A DNA stretch of 9,154 nucleotides from Microcaldota archaeon (GCA_021836925.1 JAKBHG010000019.1:1-9154); one strand, 5' to 3'; shown: positions 1 to 5,900, counted from the first letter of the stretch. The notes: a model not told the origin generated them from the letters alone. A program made the numbers and translations.

Positions 1-937
1 CCCTTCCCTTCTTAAACTGTTTGTCGGCGAGATCACTGTCATTCTCGATTATCGTCACGGCCTCATTGAGCTTATTGAACAGGGGCTTTATGTTGTTGAA
101 TATTTCGCCTTTTTCTATGCTATTATTGAGATCCTTCTCATTCTTGGCAGTGTCCGCAAGAATCTTCCCGCCTTGCAATTCCTTTGCTGCTTCTCTGATT
201 CCGCGCTCGATGTTCTGCCTGATAGTCGACTCAATGTTCTTGGCTTCCTTGGTCTTGCGGTCGATCTCTGCTAGCTCGTTCGTGTATTTCGCGAGCAAGA
301 CGCGTCCATTCTCGGATATGTCTATTTTGTAACTCGTCTCTTCAAGGTCCTTCTGTAATCTGTCTACCTCATCTTTTATCTCTTTAACATTGTTGCTAAG
401 GCGCACTATGCCTAACTTCTTCTCAACTTCGTTCAGCGCTTTCTCTGCGCTGTGCTGCTTTGCTAGCTCGCCATATATCTCCTTTTCCTTCCCGAATATT
501 GCAGCAGATACCTCACCGATTTTCTTCTTTGTCTCGCTTGCCTCCTGTGCAGCCTTATCTTGCTCCTGCTTCTTGAGTTTCTCCTCCAAGCTTGCCTTCT
601 CCTCAGCCAAATTCTCTCGCTCCTCCTTCAGTTCCAGCTCCTTTTCATAGATTTTAGAAATCTCTTCCGCATCCGCTAGCGCTTCACCTATCAGCTCCTT
701 CTTGTCCTTGAGCTCATCCACCTTCTCATTCTTGACCTTGTCTATCTCGGTTTCAACAGTGTTGATTTCCTTCTCTTTGTTGCTGCGCTGCTCTCCGAGC
801 AACCTACCTATCTGCCCATCACTCTTGAAGATGGGTTCTATGCCTTTGAATATCTCGTTTATCTCCTTCTTTATCTCCTCGGACTTCTCGCTAGACTTTG
901 TTTCTGCAGATCTATTGTATCCCTTAAATTTCACCAT
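1..937 (-). CDS. Partial coiled-coil protein, function unknown (C-terminus beyond the left edge)
   Basis: I translated the complement from ATG at 937-935. It stays open for 312 codons to the window edge, so the C-terminus is missing. After a short basic N-terminus (MVKFKGYNRS) the protein is almost entirely Lys/Glu-rich helix with heptad-like spacing, especially residues 50-135 and 165-260, as expected of a long coiled coil. No Walker A, signal peptide or membrane segment is visible in this part. Residues 28-38 (EIFKGIEPIFK) and 278-288 (EIFNNIKPLFN) share the pattern EIFxxIxPxF, so both ends of the coil may carry the same small motif. The start is supported by GAGGC 9-13 bases upstream and a TATA box about 50 bases upstream. 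Codon use is more AT-rich than in the housekeeping genes here. It could be structural, SMC/Rad50-like, or surface/cytoskeletal; I do not recognise the family. The plus-strand reading frames here are serine-rich mirror images of this gene. Confidence 0.85.
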   Translation of the reverse strand, partial: MVKFKGYNRSAETKSSEKSEEIKKEINEIFKGIEPIFKSDGQIGRLLGEQRSNKEKEINTVETEIDKVKNEKVDELKDKKELIGEALADAEEISKIYEKELELKEERENLAEEKASLEEKLKKQEQDKAAQEASETKKKIGEVSAAIFGKEKEIYGELAKQHSAEKALNEVEKKLGIVRLSNNVKEIKDEVDRLQKDLEETSYKIDISENGRVLLAKYTNELAEIDRKTKEAKNIESTIRQNIERGIREAAKELQGGKILADTAKNEKDLNNSIEKGEIFNNIKPLFNKLNEAVTIIENDSDLADKQFKKGR

Positions 938-986
938 GTTTTCGCCTCTTGTATTTGTTGAACGGCACTTTTGAAGTCAAGCACCC

Positions 987-996
987 TATATATTAA
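987..996 (-). promoter_or_regulatory. TATA box of the coiled-coil gene
   Basis: The minus strand reads TTAATATATA. Transcription would start about 26 bases downstream, near 965, leaving a leader of about 28 bases that contains the GAGGC Shine-Dalgarno at 946-950. A second AT-rich, nearly palindromic element (GGTTTAAATACC, 1039-1050) lies further upstream and could be an alternative TATA box. Confidence 0.55.
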
Positions 997-1060
997 CATT
1001 CATACGTATTACTTAAATGTTTCGAAATTTTCATAAGGTTTAAATACCTACGCTTCTGCT

Positions 1061-1807
1061 TTATACACCTTCATCCTTTGTGATGCTGAAGGCGACGACT
1101 TTTTCCATTCTTTCGCGCCTCAGGAAGCTATCGTTCGTTTTTCCGGACGCCTCTTCTGTTGCGCTCCAAGCCGTGGAACGGTCGTCTTCGCGCGTAGTCG
1201 CCGCGGCGGCCATGCTGCGTGCCATTTTATCTTCATTTAGCCTGTATTCAGCGGAAGCGTAGTATGACAGTGCCTTTATGCCGTTCTCCGTTATCGCGTA
1301 AGCGGCCGTTTCTCCGTTAAGCTCCGCCAACCCTCTTTTTACCAGTAGCCTGGCCGAATTGAATGCGTCCCTCCTGCTCATACCGTTCGTCTCAGCCAAA
1401 ACCGCTATATCCGCCCTGCCATTCGAAGCGAGGTGCCTGAGCACCACAACCTCATCCGCGTTCATCTTTGCGTCCATATAGTTATAATCGACCGGCACGT
1501 CCGTTTCCGTGCTTGGCATCATATCGGTCTCAATGCGCAGCTTTTTGCCAAATGTGAGCACGCCTATACCCTTTGATGCGCTATTTGCATATGCCTGTAC
1601 ATATTCCGTAGCGATCATAACATTCTTCAAAACCGCTGTCGTGGCTTCCCTGACCCTGTCGGTGTTAACTGCTATACCTATCCTGCCCTTCTCCTTCTCT
1701 ATCATTATAAGACTGGGATGCTTAGGCTCGTAATGCTCCTGCGCACTACCTTTTCCCGCCTTTCTTGCGGCCGCCCTTTCCTTAAGGTTCGCGAACACCG
1801 AAATCAT
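1061..1807 (-). CDS. Winged-helix (HTH) domain protein, 248 aa, function unknown
   Basis: Residues about 115-182 (from MNADEVVVLRHLASNGRADI to TENGIKAL) look like a winged helix: a helix, a second helix ending LAETNGMS, a recognition-like helix RRDAFNSARLLVKRGL, then a short beta wing NGETAAYAIT. Residues 30-95 form a mixed alpha/beta region (SLIMIEKEKGRIGIAV; GIGVLTFGKKLRIE) that I cannot assign. The C-terminal 60 residues are polar, alanine/serine-rich and probably flexible. No catalytic motif is visible. I chose ATG 1807-1805 because AGGGGGT lies 7 bases upstream and the protein then starts with a normal soluble N-terminus. An in-frame ATG at 1900 with a stronger Shine-Dalgarno would add 31 residues and cannot be excluded. 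A transcriptional regulator is plausible, acting on the coiled-coil gene 123 bases downstream or on itself, but this is inference. Confidence 0.8.
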   Translation of the reverse strand: MISVFANLKERAAARKAGKGSAQEHYEPKHPSLIMIEKEKGRIGIAVNTDRVREATTAVLKNVMIATEYVQAYANSASKGIGVLTFGKKLRIETDMMPSTETDVPVDYNYMDAKMNADEVVVLRHLASNGRADIAVLAETNGMSRRDAFNSARLLVKRGLAELNGETAAYAITENGIKALSYYASAEYRLNEDKMARSMAAAATTREDDRSTAWSATEEASGKTNDSFLRRERMEKVVAFSITKDEGV

Positions 1808-1870
1808 TCTTTTACCCCCTTTCTGTCTGCTATCAATCCTCAAAATTTGAGAATCAGGTGTATTTTGTAG

Positions 1871-1882
1871 TATAATATTTAT
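1871..1882 (-). promoter_or_regulatory. Possible TATA box for the 1807 start
   Basis: The minus strand reads ATAAATATTATA. Transcription from it would start near 1850 and give a leader of about 43 bases ahead of ATG 1807. It lies inside the coding sequence if the longer 1900 start is the true one, so the two readings compete. Confidence 0.3.
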
Positions 1883-1897
1883 GCCTTTTCTTTGGGT

Positions 1898-1909
1898 CAT
1901 CAGATCACC
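1898..1909 (-). promoter_or_regulatory. Strong Shine-Dalgarno and alternative ATG of the winged-helix gene
   Basis: The minus strand reads AGGTGATC-TG-ATG, eight bases complementary to the standard archaeal 16S 3' end (GGAUCACCUCCU) at a workable spacing. The ATG (1900-1898) is in frame with the winged-helix gene and would make a 279-residue protein beginning MTQRKGINIILQNT. The TGA within GGTGATC also ends an upstream 60-codon open frame, so coupling is conceivable. Confidence 0.45.
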
Positions 1910-1947
1910 TATTTGTTTGCGCGGCCGTGTACTGTGCCTGTTGCTGG

Positions 1948-1955
1948 TATATAAT
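1948..1955. promoter_or_regulatory. TATA element that could work in either direction
   Basis: The sequence TATATAAT (plus strand; ATTATATA on minus) lies about 26 bases before the left end of the inverted-repeat segment on the plus strand. It is also about 50 bases before the alternative ATG at 1900 on the minus strand. It may serve the winged-helix gene, the candidate RNA, or both. Confidence 0.35.
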
Positions 1956-1977
1956 GTGATAAGTGTAAGAAAAGAGA

Positions 1978-2085
1978 GGCAGGGAAATGAACGCCATTCG
2001 GGTTCGGTTCCGGCCCGCAGTGGGTCTTGTTGGAGTGGAGTTGGCAAAAACGACTAGCTTGAGCCAGAACTCATTTTTCCCTGCC
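1978..2085 (-). ncRNA. Candidate structured RNA or RNA leader, family not recognised
   Basis: A perfect 10-bp inverted repeat (GGCAGGGAAA at 1978-1987, TTTCCCTGCC at 2076-2085) encloses a GC-rich segment in an AT-rich gap. Inside are a second helix (2038-2045 with 2063-2072: five pairs, a 2-base bulge, three pairs) and a small hairpin (2012-2016 with 2022-2026), which together could form a three-way junction. A TATA-like box at 2108-2115 is about 26 bases from the outer end on the minus strand, and T-rich sequence (TCTCTTTTCTT) follows at 1977-1967. These favour minus. However, another TATA box at 1948-1955 fits the plus strand equally well, and one helix needs a G-U pair that only plus provides. 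I see no tRNA, 5S, SRP, RNase P or box C/D hallmarks. It may be a free RNA or the 5' leader of the winged-helix gene. A single 10-bp repeat alone could be chance; the combination is what supports this call. Confidence 0.35.
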
Positions 2086-2107
2086 ATAGGGTATTAGCAA
2101 CGTACCT

Positions 2108-2117
2108 CATATAAATA
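2108..2117 (-). promoter_or_regulatory. TATA box upstream of the candidate RNA
   Basis: The minus strand reads TATTTATATG across this stretch. Its centre is about 26 bases before position 2085, the first base of the candidate RNA, and also before an ATG at 2087-2085 that could begin a leaderless 60-codon frame. Confidence 0.45.
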
Positions 2118-2154
2118 GGCTCCTGGGTTTCACAGGTATGGCTGGCACAGGTTC

Positions 2155-2169
2155 ATTATATAATCTTTC
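2155..2169. repeat. 15-bp sequence repeated exactly in the spt5/trm5-like promoter
   Basis: ATTATATAATCTTTC occurs here and again at 4730-4744, where it forms the core of the divergent promoter. Both copies are TATA-like and intergenic. At this copy no gene starts at the expected distance on the plus strand (near 2185). Confidence 0.5.
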
Positions 2170-2198
2170 AAAATACATTGTTTTTTGTGAAAATTAAG

Positions 2199-2218
2199 GC
2201 AAATATACCCATATATGC
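2199..2218. promoter_or_regulatory. Imperfect palindrome upstream of the Lrp-like gene, possible operator
   Basis: GCAAATAT and ATATATGC are inverted copies with one mismatch, separated by four bases, about 75 bases before the regulator's start. Lrp/AsnC proteins often bind AT-rich imperfect palindromes in their own promoter, so an autoregulatory site is possible. This is inference only. Confidence 0.25.
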
Positions 2219-2263
2219 AGTTCAATTTACGTTTCAATAAAACCCTTCGTATGACAAAAATGC

Positions 2264-2272
2264 TTAAATATA
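2264..2272 (+). promoter_or_regulatory. TATA box of the Lrp-like gene (leaderless start)
   Basis: TTAAATATA is centred about 26 bases before ATG 2294, so transcription would begin at or next to the start codon. The 7-bp inverted repeat AACCCTT (2241-2247) and AAGGGTT (2283-2289) flanks the box and could be a regulator-binding pair. Confidence 0.6.
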
Positions 2273-2293
2273 TGTTATGTAAAAGGGTTAAAC

Positions 2294-3700
2294 ATGAAGG
2301 AAGTGCCCGAGAAGGTAAGGGAGAGCCTCGAGAGGCTGAAGAAGGCCTACGGCGCGCACCTCGAGCTCAGGTACCTGAACAGGAGGTTCTGCCTCTTCGA
2401 GGCGACAAGCAAGTGGGATCCGGAACTGGGCAAACCAAGGAAGATAACGCGCTATCTTGGATGGATAGAGGACGACGGTCTCATGGTGCCCGCCAGGCAC
2501 AGGGCAAAGAAGGAGAGCATCAAGGAGATGGAGCGCCAGTACCTGGAGAAGCTCAACGATCTCGAAGAGAAAGAGAAGAGAGGAGAAGGCGCCTCTGCTG
2601 CCACGAAAAGGAGCAAGCTGGACGAGAATGATCTCGCCCTGCTTAAGGTGCTCAGCATGAACCCCCGCCTCACCTACCAGAGGATGAGCGAGATAACCGG
2701 CATAAATGCACAGAGCATACCTTATGCCATAAGGAGGCTGGAGAAGCAGCTTGACATCAAGTACACCATGACGATAGAGCCATCGAAGATCGGTTTCTTC
2801 GAATACGTCATACTGGCTAAATTCCTGAAGGGGTGGCCCGATGTCGAGGCCCTGAAGGTAGTATTGGCGAAGGAGCGAAGGATACAGCTTGCCATGCTTA
2901 CTAAGGGTGAGTACGACCTAATGATATTCTGCGTAGCGGAGACCAACGGCCGCCTAGCTGACGTGCTGCAGCGTGTTAGAATCTCACCCACGCTGATAGG
3001 CGTGGAATCCGTCTGGTACACGACGCCTGTCGCGGTAAACTACGGCTTCTCCCTGCTGAGGAAGGAGTTCTTCAGCCTGCTCGAGGAGAGGATATGGCAT
3101 AGGAAGAAGGGCGGCCCCAGGCCCTCGAAATCCGACCTCATGCTCAGAGAGTACGCGACACTGAAGGAGCTCAACGAGGACAGCACGATTAGCTTCTCGA
3201 AGATAGATGACAAGTACGGTCTTCCCGCCGGCAGCGCAAAGCACTCATACGAGGGCCTGTTCTCCACGGACATGAACACAATAACGCTACCCACAATAAA
3301 CATAAGGAAGCTGGACATTAAATACAGCGCTGTGATAATGGCCGACATACGCATGGAATCGGAGTACCTGCCGAAGGCGCATGAGCACAGCAAATACCTG
3401 ATCAGCAGGCCCGACGGCATCGTGAACAAGTTCACCTACTACTGCGCATCGGAGACCCCCAACGGGCACCTATACATGCTGCCCGTGTTCTCCGAGGGCG
3501 ACCTCGAGGCCGCGGAGAAGGAGCTTACCAACACCCTCAAGGGGGTAAAACTGCATTCTATGATAGTGAGCGACATACTGGTCGGCGAACTGCTTCACAG
3601 GAGGTTTGACAGCCTTTACAGCCCTCCGTACTACTGGCTGGTCCGCGAGAAGGCGATGAAGCCGGTGGACAGGGTGGACTATTACTACGAGCACCGCTAA
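2294..3700 (+). CDS. Tandem Lrp/AsnC-like transcriptional regulator, 468 aa
   Basis: Residues 108-152 (KLDENDLALLKVLSMNPRLT...IRRLEK) are a typical AsnC-type HTH, and 156-248 follow as an RAM-like ligand/dimerisation domain (KGEYDLMIFCVAETNGRLADVL, then IGVESVWYTTPV). Residues 279-325 look like a second, more diverged HTH, and 340-435 like a second RAM-like domain (LDIKYSAVIMADIRM; FTYYCASET). The protein therefore appears to be two Lrp halves in one chain, about three times the usual 150-residue Lrp. The N-terminal 65 residues (YLNRRFCLFEATSKWD, then GKPRKITRYLGWIEDDG) resemble the beta-rich leader seen at the start of some IS1634/IS4-type transposases; a charged helix (70-105) links it to the first HTH. 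The start fits a leaderless transcript. It is probably a DNA-binding regulator sensing a small molecule; targets are unknown. It converges on rpl11. Confidence 0.85.
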   Translation: MKEVPEKVRESLERLKKAYGAHLELRYLNRRFCLFEATSKWDPELGKPRKITRYLGWIEDDGLMVPARHRAKKESIKEMERQYLEKLNDLEEKEKRGEGASAATKRSKLDENDLALLKVLSMNPRLTYQRMSEITGINAQSIPYAIRRLEKQLDIKYTMTIEPSKIGFFEYVILAKFLKGWPDVEALKVVLAKERRIQLAMLTKGEYDLMIFCVAETNGRLADVLQRVRISPTLIGVESVWYTTPVAVNYGFSLLRKEFFSLLEERIWHRKKGGPRPSKSDLMLREYATLKELNEDSTISFSKIDDKYGLPAGSAKHSYEGLFSTDMNTITLPTINIRKLDIKYSAVIMADIRMESEYLPKAHEHSKYLISRPDGIVNKFTYYCASETPNGHLYMLPVFSEGDLEAAEKELTNTLKGVKLHSMIVSDILVGELLHRRFDSLYSPPYYWLVREKAMKPVDRVDYYYEHR

Positions 3701-3720
3701 ACAGGATAGAAATGCAGATT

Positions 3721-3757
3721 TAAGAAAAAAGAAACTGGAAAATAAGGAAAAGGAAAG
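3721..3757 (-). terminator. Oligo-T terminator of the spt5-rpl11 operon
   Basis: Immediately after the L11 stop the minus strand has repeated T tracts, including TTTTCC, ATTTTCC and a T6 run at 3730-3725, without a strong hairpin. This is the usual form of archaeal intrinsic termination. It lies in the 58-base gap to the convergent Lrp-like gene. Confidence 0.6.
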
Positions 3758-3758
3758 G

Positions 3759-4226
3759 TCAGATCTTGATCTCTCCTGCGTCGATCTGCCTTATCGCTTC
3801 GCGGGGATCCTTGCCCTCGACCGTGACGCCTATGCTCTTGCACGTGCCGATTACCTGCTTCACCTTGTCCGCGAGGCTCTTGCCGTAGATCTTCTCGTCC
3901 TTGGCCTGTGCAACCTTCTTCGCCTGCTCGATCGTTATGTTGCCGACCTTCTCGCCCTTCTCCTTGGCACCCTTCTCTGCGCCAGCTTCCTTGAGTATCA
4001 GCGCGCTTATCGGCGGTGCTCCTGCCTCTACCCTGTACTCCTTGGTGGACGTGTCGACTATGACCTTCACGGGTATCTTCATGCCTGCGAAGCCCTTCGT
4101 CTTCTCGTTTATCTCCTCGACGACCTTGCCTATGTTCACGCCGAGCGGCCCAAGGGCCGGGCCGAAAGGCGGGCCTCCGCTCGCCTTGCCTCCTTCTATC
4201 AATCCTGATATGACTGTTTCTGCCAT
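3759..4226 (-). CDS. rpl11: 50S ribosomal protein L11 (uL11), 155 aa
   Basis: uL11 binds the GTPase-associated region of 23S rRNA at the base of the ribosomal stalk and takes part in factor-dependent GTP hydrolysis. The N-terminal domain carries the family signature KASGGPPFGPALGPLGVNIG (residues 14-33) and the following basic strand (MKIPVKVIV). The C-terminal RNA-binding domain includes the helix GKSLADKVKQVIGTCKSIGVTVEGKDP. Length is normal for archaea. The start at 4226 lies four bases after the spt5 stop, with GAGG about 10 bases upstream inside the end of spt5, so the two are cotranscribed. In many archaea L1, P0 and L12 follow L11; here the operon ends in an oligo-T terminator and meets a convergent regulator, so those genes must be elsewhere in this genome. 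Confidence 0.97.
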   Translation of the reverse strand: MAETVISGLIEGGKASGGPPFGPALGPLGVNIGKVVEEINEKTKGFAGMKIPVKVIVDTSTKEYRVEAGAPPISALILKEAGAEKGAKEKGEKVGNITIEQAKKVAQAKDEKIYGKSLADKVKQVIGTCKSIGVTVEGKDPREAIRQIDAGEIKI

Positions 4227-4230
4227 GCTT

Positions 4231-4683
4231 TCATTCCTCTGTCTTCTCTGCCTTCTGTATGACCCTTGCCGTGTTCATCTTGGCAGTAATCGGTATTGGC
4301 ACAACGACATCCATAAGTTCGACCGTGACGTCTCCCTTTATCTCGTCGGTCCTCAGCACCTTCGCCTTGTAGCCCTTGAACGGGCCGGTGGTGAACTCGA
4401 CTATGTCGCTGACGTTTATCTGCTGCGCCATGCTCTTGACCTCTACGAGCCTGTCTATCTCCTCGGTCGTCAGAGGCTGCGGCAGCAGTCCGCGTATGTT
4501 CCTCTCTTTCGTTATGAAAGACCTGACGGTCGTCTCGTCCTCGCCCTCTATTATTATGTAGCCGCGCAGGCCGTTGACGACCATTATAGAATATATGGGC
4601 AGGTCGCTCTTTGTCATCTTGTTCTGCAGTATGCTTGCGGCTATCCTTTCCTGGCCCGCCGTTACCTTTATGACGAAAAACAC
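4231..4683 (-). CDS. spt5: Transcription elongation factor Spt5 (NusG family), 150 aa
   Basis: Archaeal Spt5 binds the RNA polymerase clamp with Spt4 and raises processivity. Residues 1-85 are the NGN domain (FFVIKVTAGQERIAASIL; YIIIEGEDETTVRSFI), and 90-145 the KOW domain (VSDIVEFTTGPFKGYKAKVL). The size is typical of the archaeal protein. No ATG precedes the conserved FFVIK, so I chose GTG at 4683-4681, with a GTGAT Shine-Dalgarno-like sequence four bases upstream; a GTG three codons earlier is an alternative. The in-frame ATG at 4770 is rejected because it lies upstream of the TATA box and inside the divergent gene's leader. Spt5 followed directly by L11 is a common archaeal arrangement linking transcription and ribosome synthesis. 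Confidence 0.94.
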   Translation of the reverse strand: MFFVIKVTAGQERIAASILQNKMTKSDLPIYSIMVVNGLRGYIIIEGEDETTVRSFITKERNIRGLLPQPLTTEEIDRLVEVKSMAQQINVSDIVEFTTGPFKGYKAKVLRTDEIKGDVTVELMDVVVPIPITAKMNTARVIQKAEKTEE

Positions 4684-4723
4684 ATCAATCACTCGTGTTT
4701 GCACATTGCAACAATACTTAATT

Positions 4724-4742
4724 AAGATTATTATATAATCTT
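4724..4742. promoter_or_regulatory. Palindromic TATA box shared by spt5 and the trm5-like gene
   Basis: AAGATTAT and ATAATCTT are perfect inverted 8-mers around a 3-base centre (TAT), giving a symmetric 19-bp element. A start 26 bases to the left falls near 4707 (spt5, leader about 24 bases), and one to the right near 4759 (trm5-like, leader about 24 bases). Both genes could be driven from this single element. Confidence 0.6.
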
Positions 4743-4782
4743 TCGTGTGGAAAACGGCACATCGCCGCAAAATGGCAATGCA

Positions 4783-5880
4783 ATGCTTTACGCGGAGTCC
4801 GCCGCATCAGATGCGGAGCGCAACAGAAGGGTGCTCATCAGCAGAGGCCTGCTTAACAACGAGTATCCCGTAAAGCGCAAGGCTGAACGTGTATATTTTC
4901 CACTAGTATCTTTGAATGAAAAGGATAAAAAGCTTATTGAATCGAAGGGGCTCAGGCTGGTTCGCATGAAAGGGGCCAAAGCCGGCCAGAGGAGGCAGGG
5001 CCACGCGGCCAAGATAAGAGGGCTGCTCGACGACAAAGAGAGGGGGATGCTCGCGCGAGGCTTCGACCAGTACGGCAGCATAGCAGTAATAGACATAGAG
5101 GACGCGCTCAGGGCGAAGGAGAAACTTGTCGCTCAGGCGATAATGGATTCTAACGGCAGCATAAAGACGGTCATCGCGAAGGCCGGCCCAGTTCACGGTG
5201 TGTACAGGACAAGGGATTACAGGTATGTCGCTGGGCTGCGCACGTTCGCCGCAGAACACAGGGAGAATGGATGCATGTTCAGATTCGACGTGAGGAAGGC
5301 ATTCTTCTCGAACAGGCTGGCATTCGAGCGCGCGAGGGTGCGCTCCCTCTGCAGGCCGAAGGAAAGCGTGATGGTGATGTTTGCAGGTGTGGGGCCGTTC
5401 GCGATAGAAATAGCAAAGGAGCACAAGGACTCGAAGGTCGTCGCGGTAGAGCTCAATCGCGCCGCGTACACGTACATGTTAGAGAACATAAAGATCAACA
5501 AGACGCCGAACGTCGCCGCATTGTGCAGCGACGTCAAGAAACTGCCCGGCGAATACGACGGGACCGCAGACAGGATAATCATGCCGCTGCCGCAGAAGAG
5601 CCTTGAATTCCTTGATGACGCGTTCCGCATCTCCAGGAACGGGGCGACAGTACACCTCTACCTCTTCGGCCCGAAGGAAACCGCGCTTTCCGATGCAAGG
5701 AAGACCATACGGGCGCACGCTTCAATGAACGGCTACAAGGTAAGGTTCCTGTTCAGCAGGGACGTGCGCCCCTACTCTGCGAAGGAAGTGGAGATAGTCG
5801 TCGACTTCAGGGTAACGCGGAGTCCGTCGCGCAGGGCAGAGTCCCGCAGGAAAATAGTAATAAATAGGTTGCATACGTAA
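4783..5880 (+). CDS. trm5: Trm5-like tRNA methyltransferase (m1G37 type), 365 aa, with altered motifs
   Basis: Trm5 methylates N1 of G37 next to the tRNA anticodon using S-adenosylmethionine and prevents frameshifting. The N-terminal part matches the Trm5 D1-like region (RVLISRGLLNNEYPV, residues 16-30). Then follow the linking domain with KAGPVHGVYRTRDYRYVAG, the segment FDVRKAFFSNRLAFERARV (179-186 holds FERARV, with the Glu thought to be the general base), the SAM loop FAGVGPF (200-206), and VELN and SDV motifs. Two expected residues differ: the Asp before the SAM loop is Val (VMVMFAG), and the Asn of the Mj Trm5 'NLP' motif is Pro (IIMPLPQ, about 265-271). The ATG at 4783 is preferred over the in-frame GTG at 4747, which lies upstream of the predicted transcript start. 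A Taw2/Taw22-like wyosine-pathway enzyme is the main alternative. scpA follows after 31 bases. Confidence 0.82.
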   Translation: MLYAESAASDAERNRRVLISRGLLNNEYPVKRKAERVYFPLVSLNEKDKKLIESKGLRLVRMKGAKAGQRRQGHAAKIRGLLDDKERGMLARGFDQYGSIAVIDIEDALRAKEKLVAQAIMDSNGSIKTVIAKAGPVHGVYRTRDYRYVAGLRTFAAEHRENGCMFRFDVRKAFFSNRLAFERARVRSLCRPKESVMVMFAGVGPFAIEIAKEHKDSKVVAVELNRAAYTYMLENIKINKTPNVAALCSDVKKLPGEYDGTADRIIMPLPQKSLEFLDDAFRISRNGATVHLYLFGPKETALSDARKTIRAHASMNGYKVRFLFSRDVRPYSAKEVEIVVDFRVTRSPSRRAESRRKIVINRLHT

Positions 5881-5900
5881 GTATTATCGACCAGCACGAT

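Noticed and set aside
21..974. Three plus-strand open frames rich in Ser, Phe and Leu (21-332, 390-650, 702-974)
   Set aside because: They mirror the Lys/Glu-rich coiled-coil gene on the minus strand, which is open throughout and has a promoter and Shine-Dalgarno.
1808..2047. N-terminal extension of the winged-helix gene to an ATG at 2047
   Set aside because: The extra residues are compositionally odd, cross the candidate RNA, and have no ribosome binding site; starts at 1900 or 1807 are better supported.
1978..2085. tRNA, 5S rRNA or box C/D RNA in the inverted-repeat segment
   Set aside because: The 7-bp GGCAGGG/CCCTGCC end looks like an acceptor stem, but there is no T-arm sequence in place, no 5S core motif, and no C/D box pair.
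2215..2631. Plus-strand open frame of 138 codons
   Set aside because: It overlaps the Lrp-like gene in another frame, and its Gly/Arg/Glu-rich product is a shift artefact of the real frame.
3901..4725. Long plus-strand frame of 274 codons across rpl11 and spt5
   Set aside because: It lies antisense to two certain genes and resembles nothing.
4684..4770. Extension of spt5 to ATG 4770
   Set aside because: It would place the start upstream of the TATA element, and the added residues are not part of the NGN domain.
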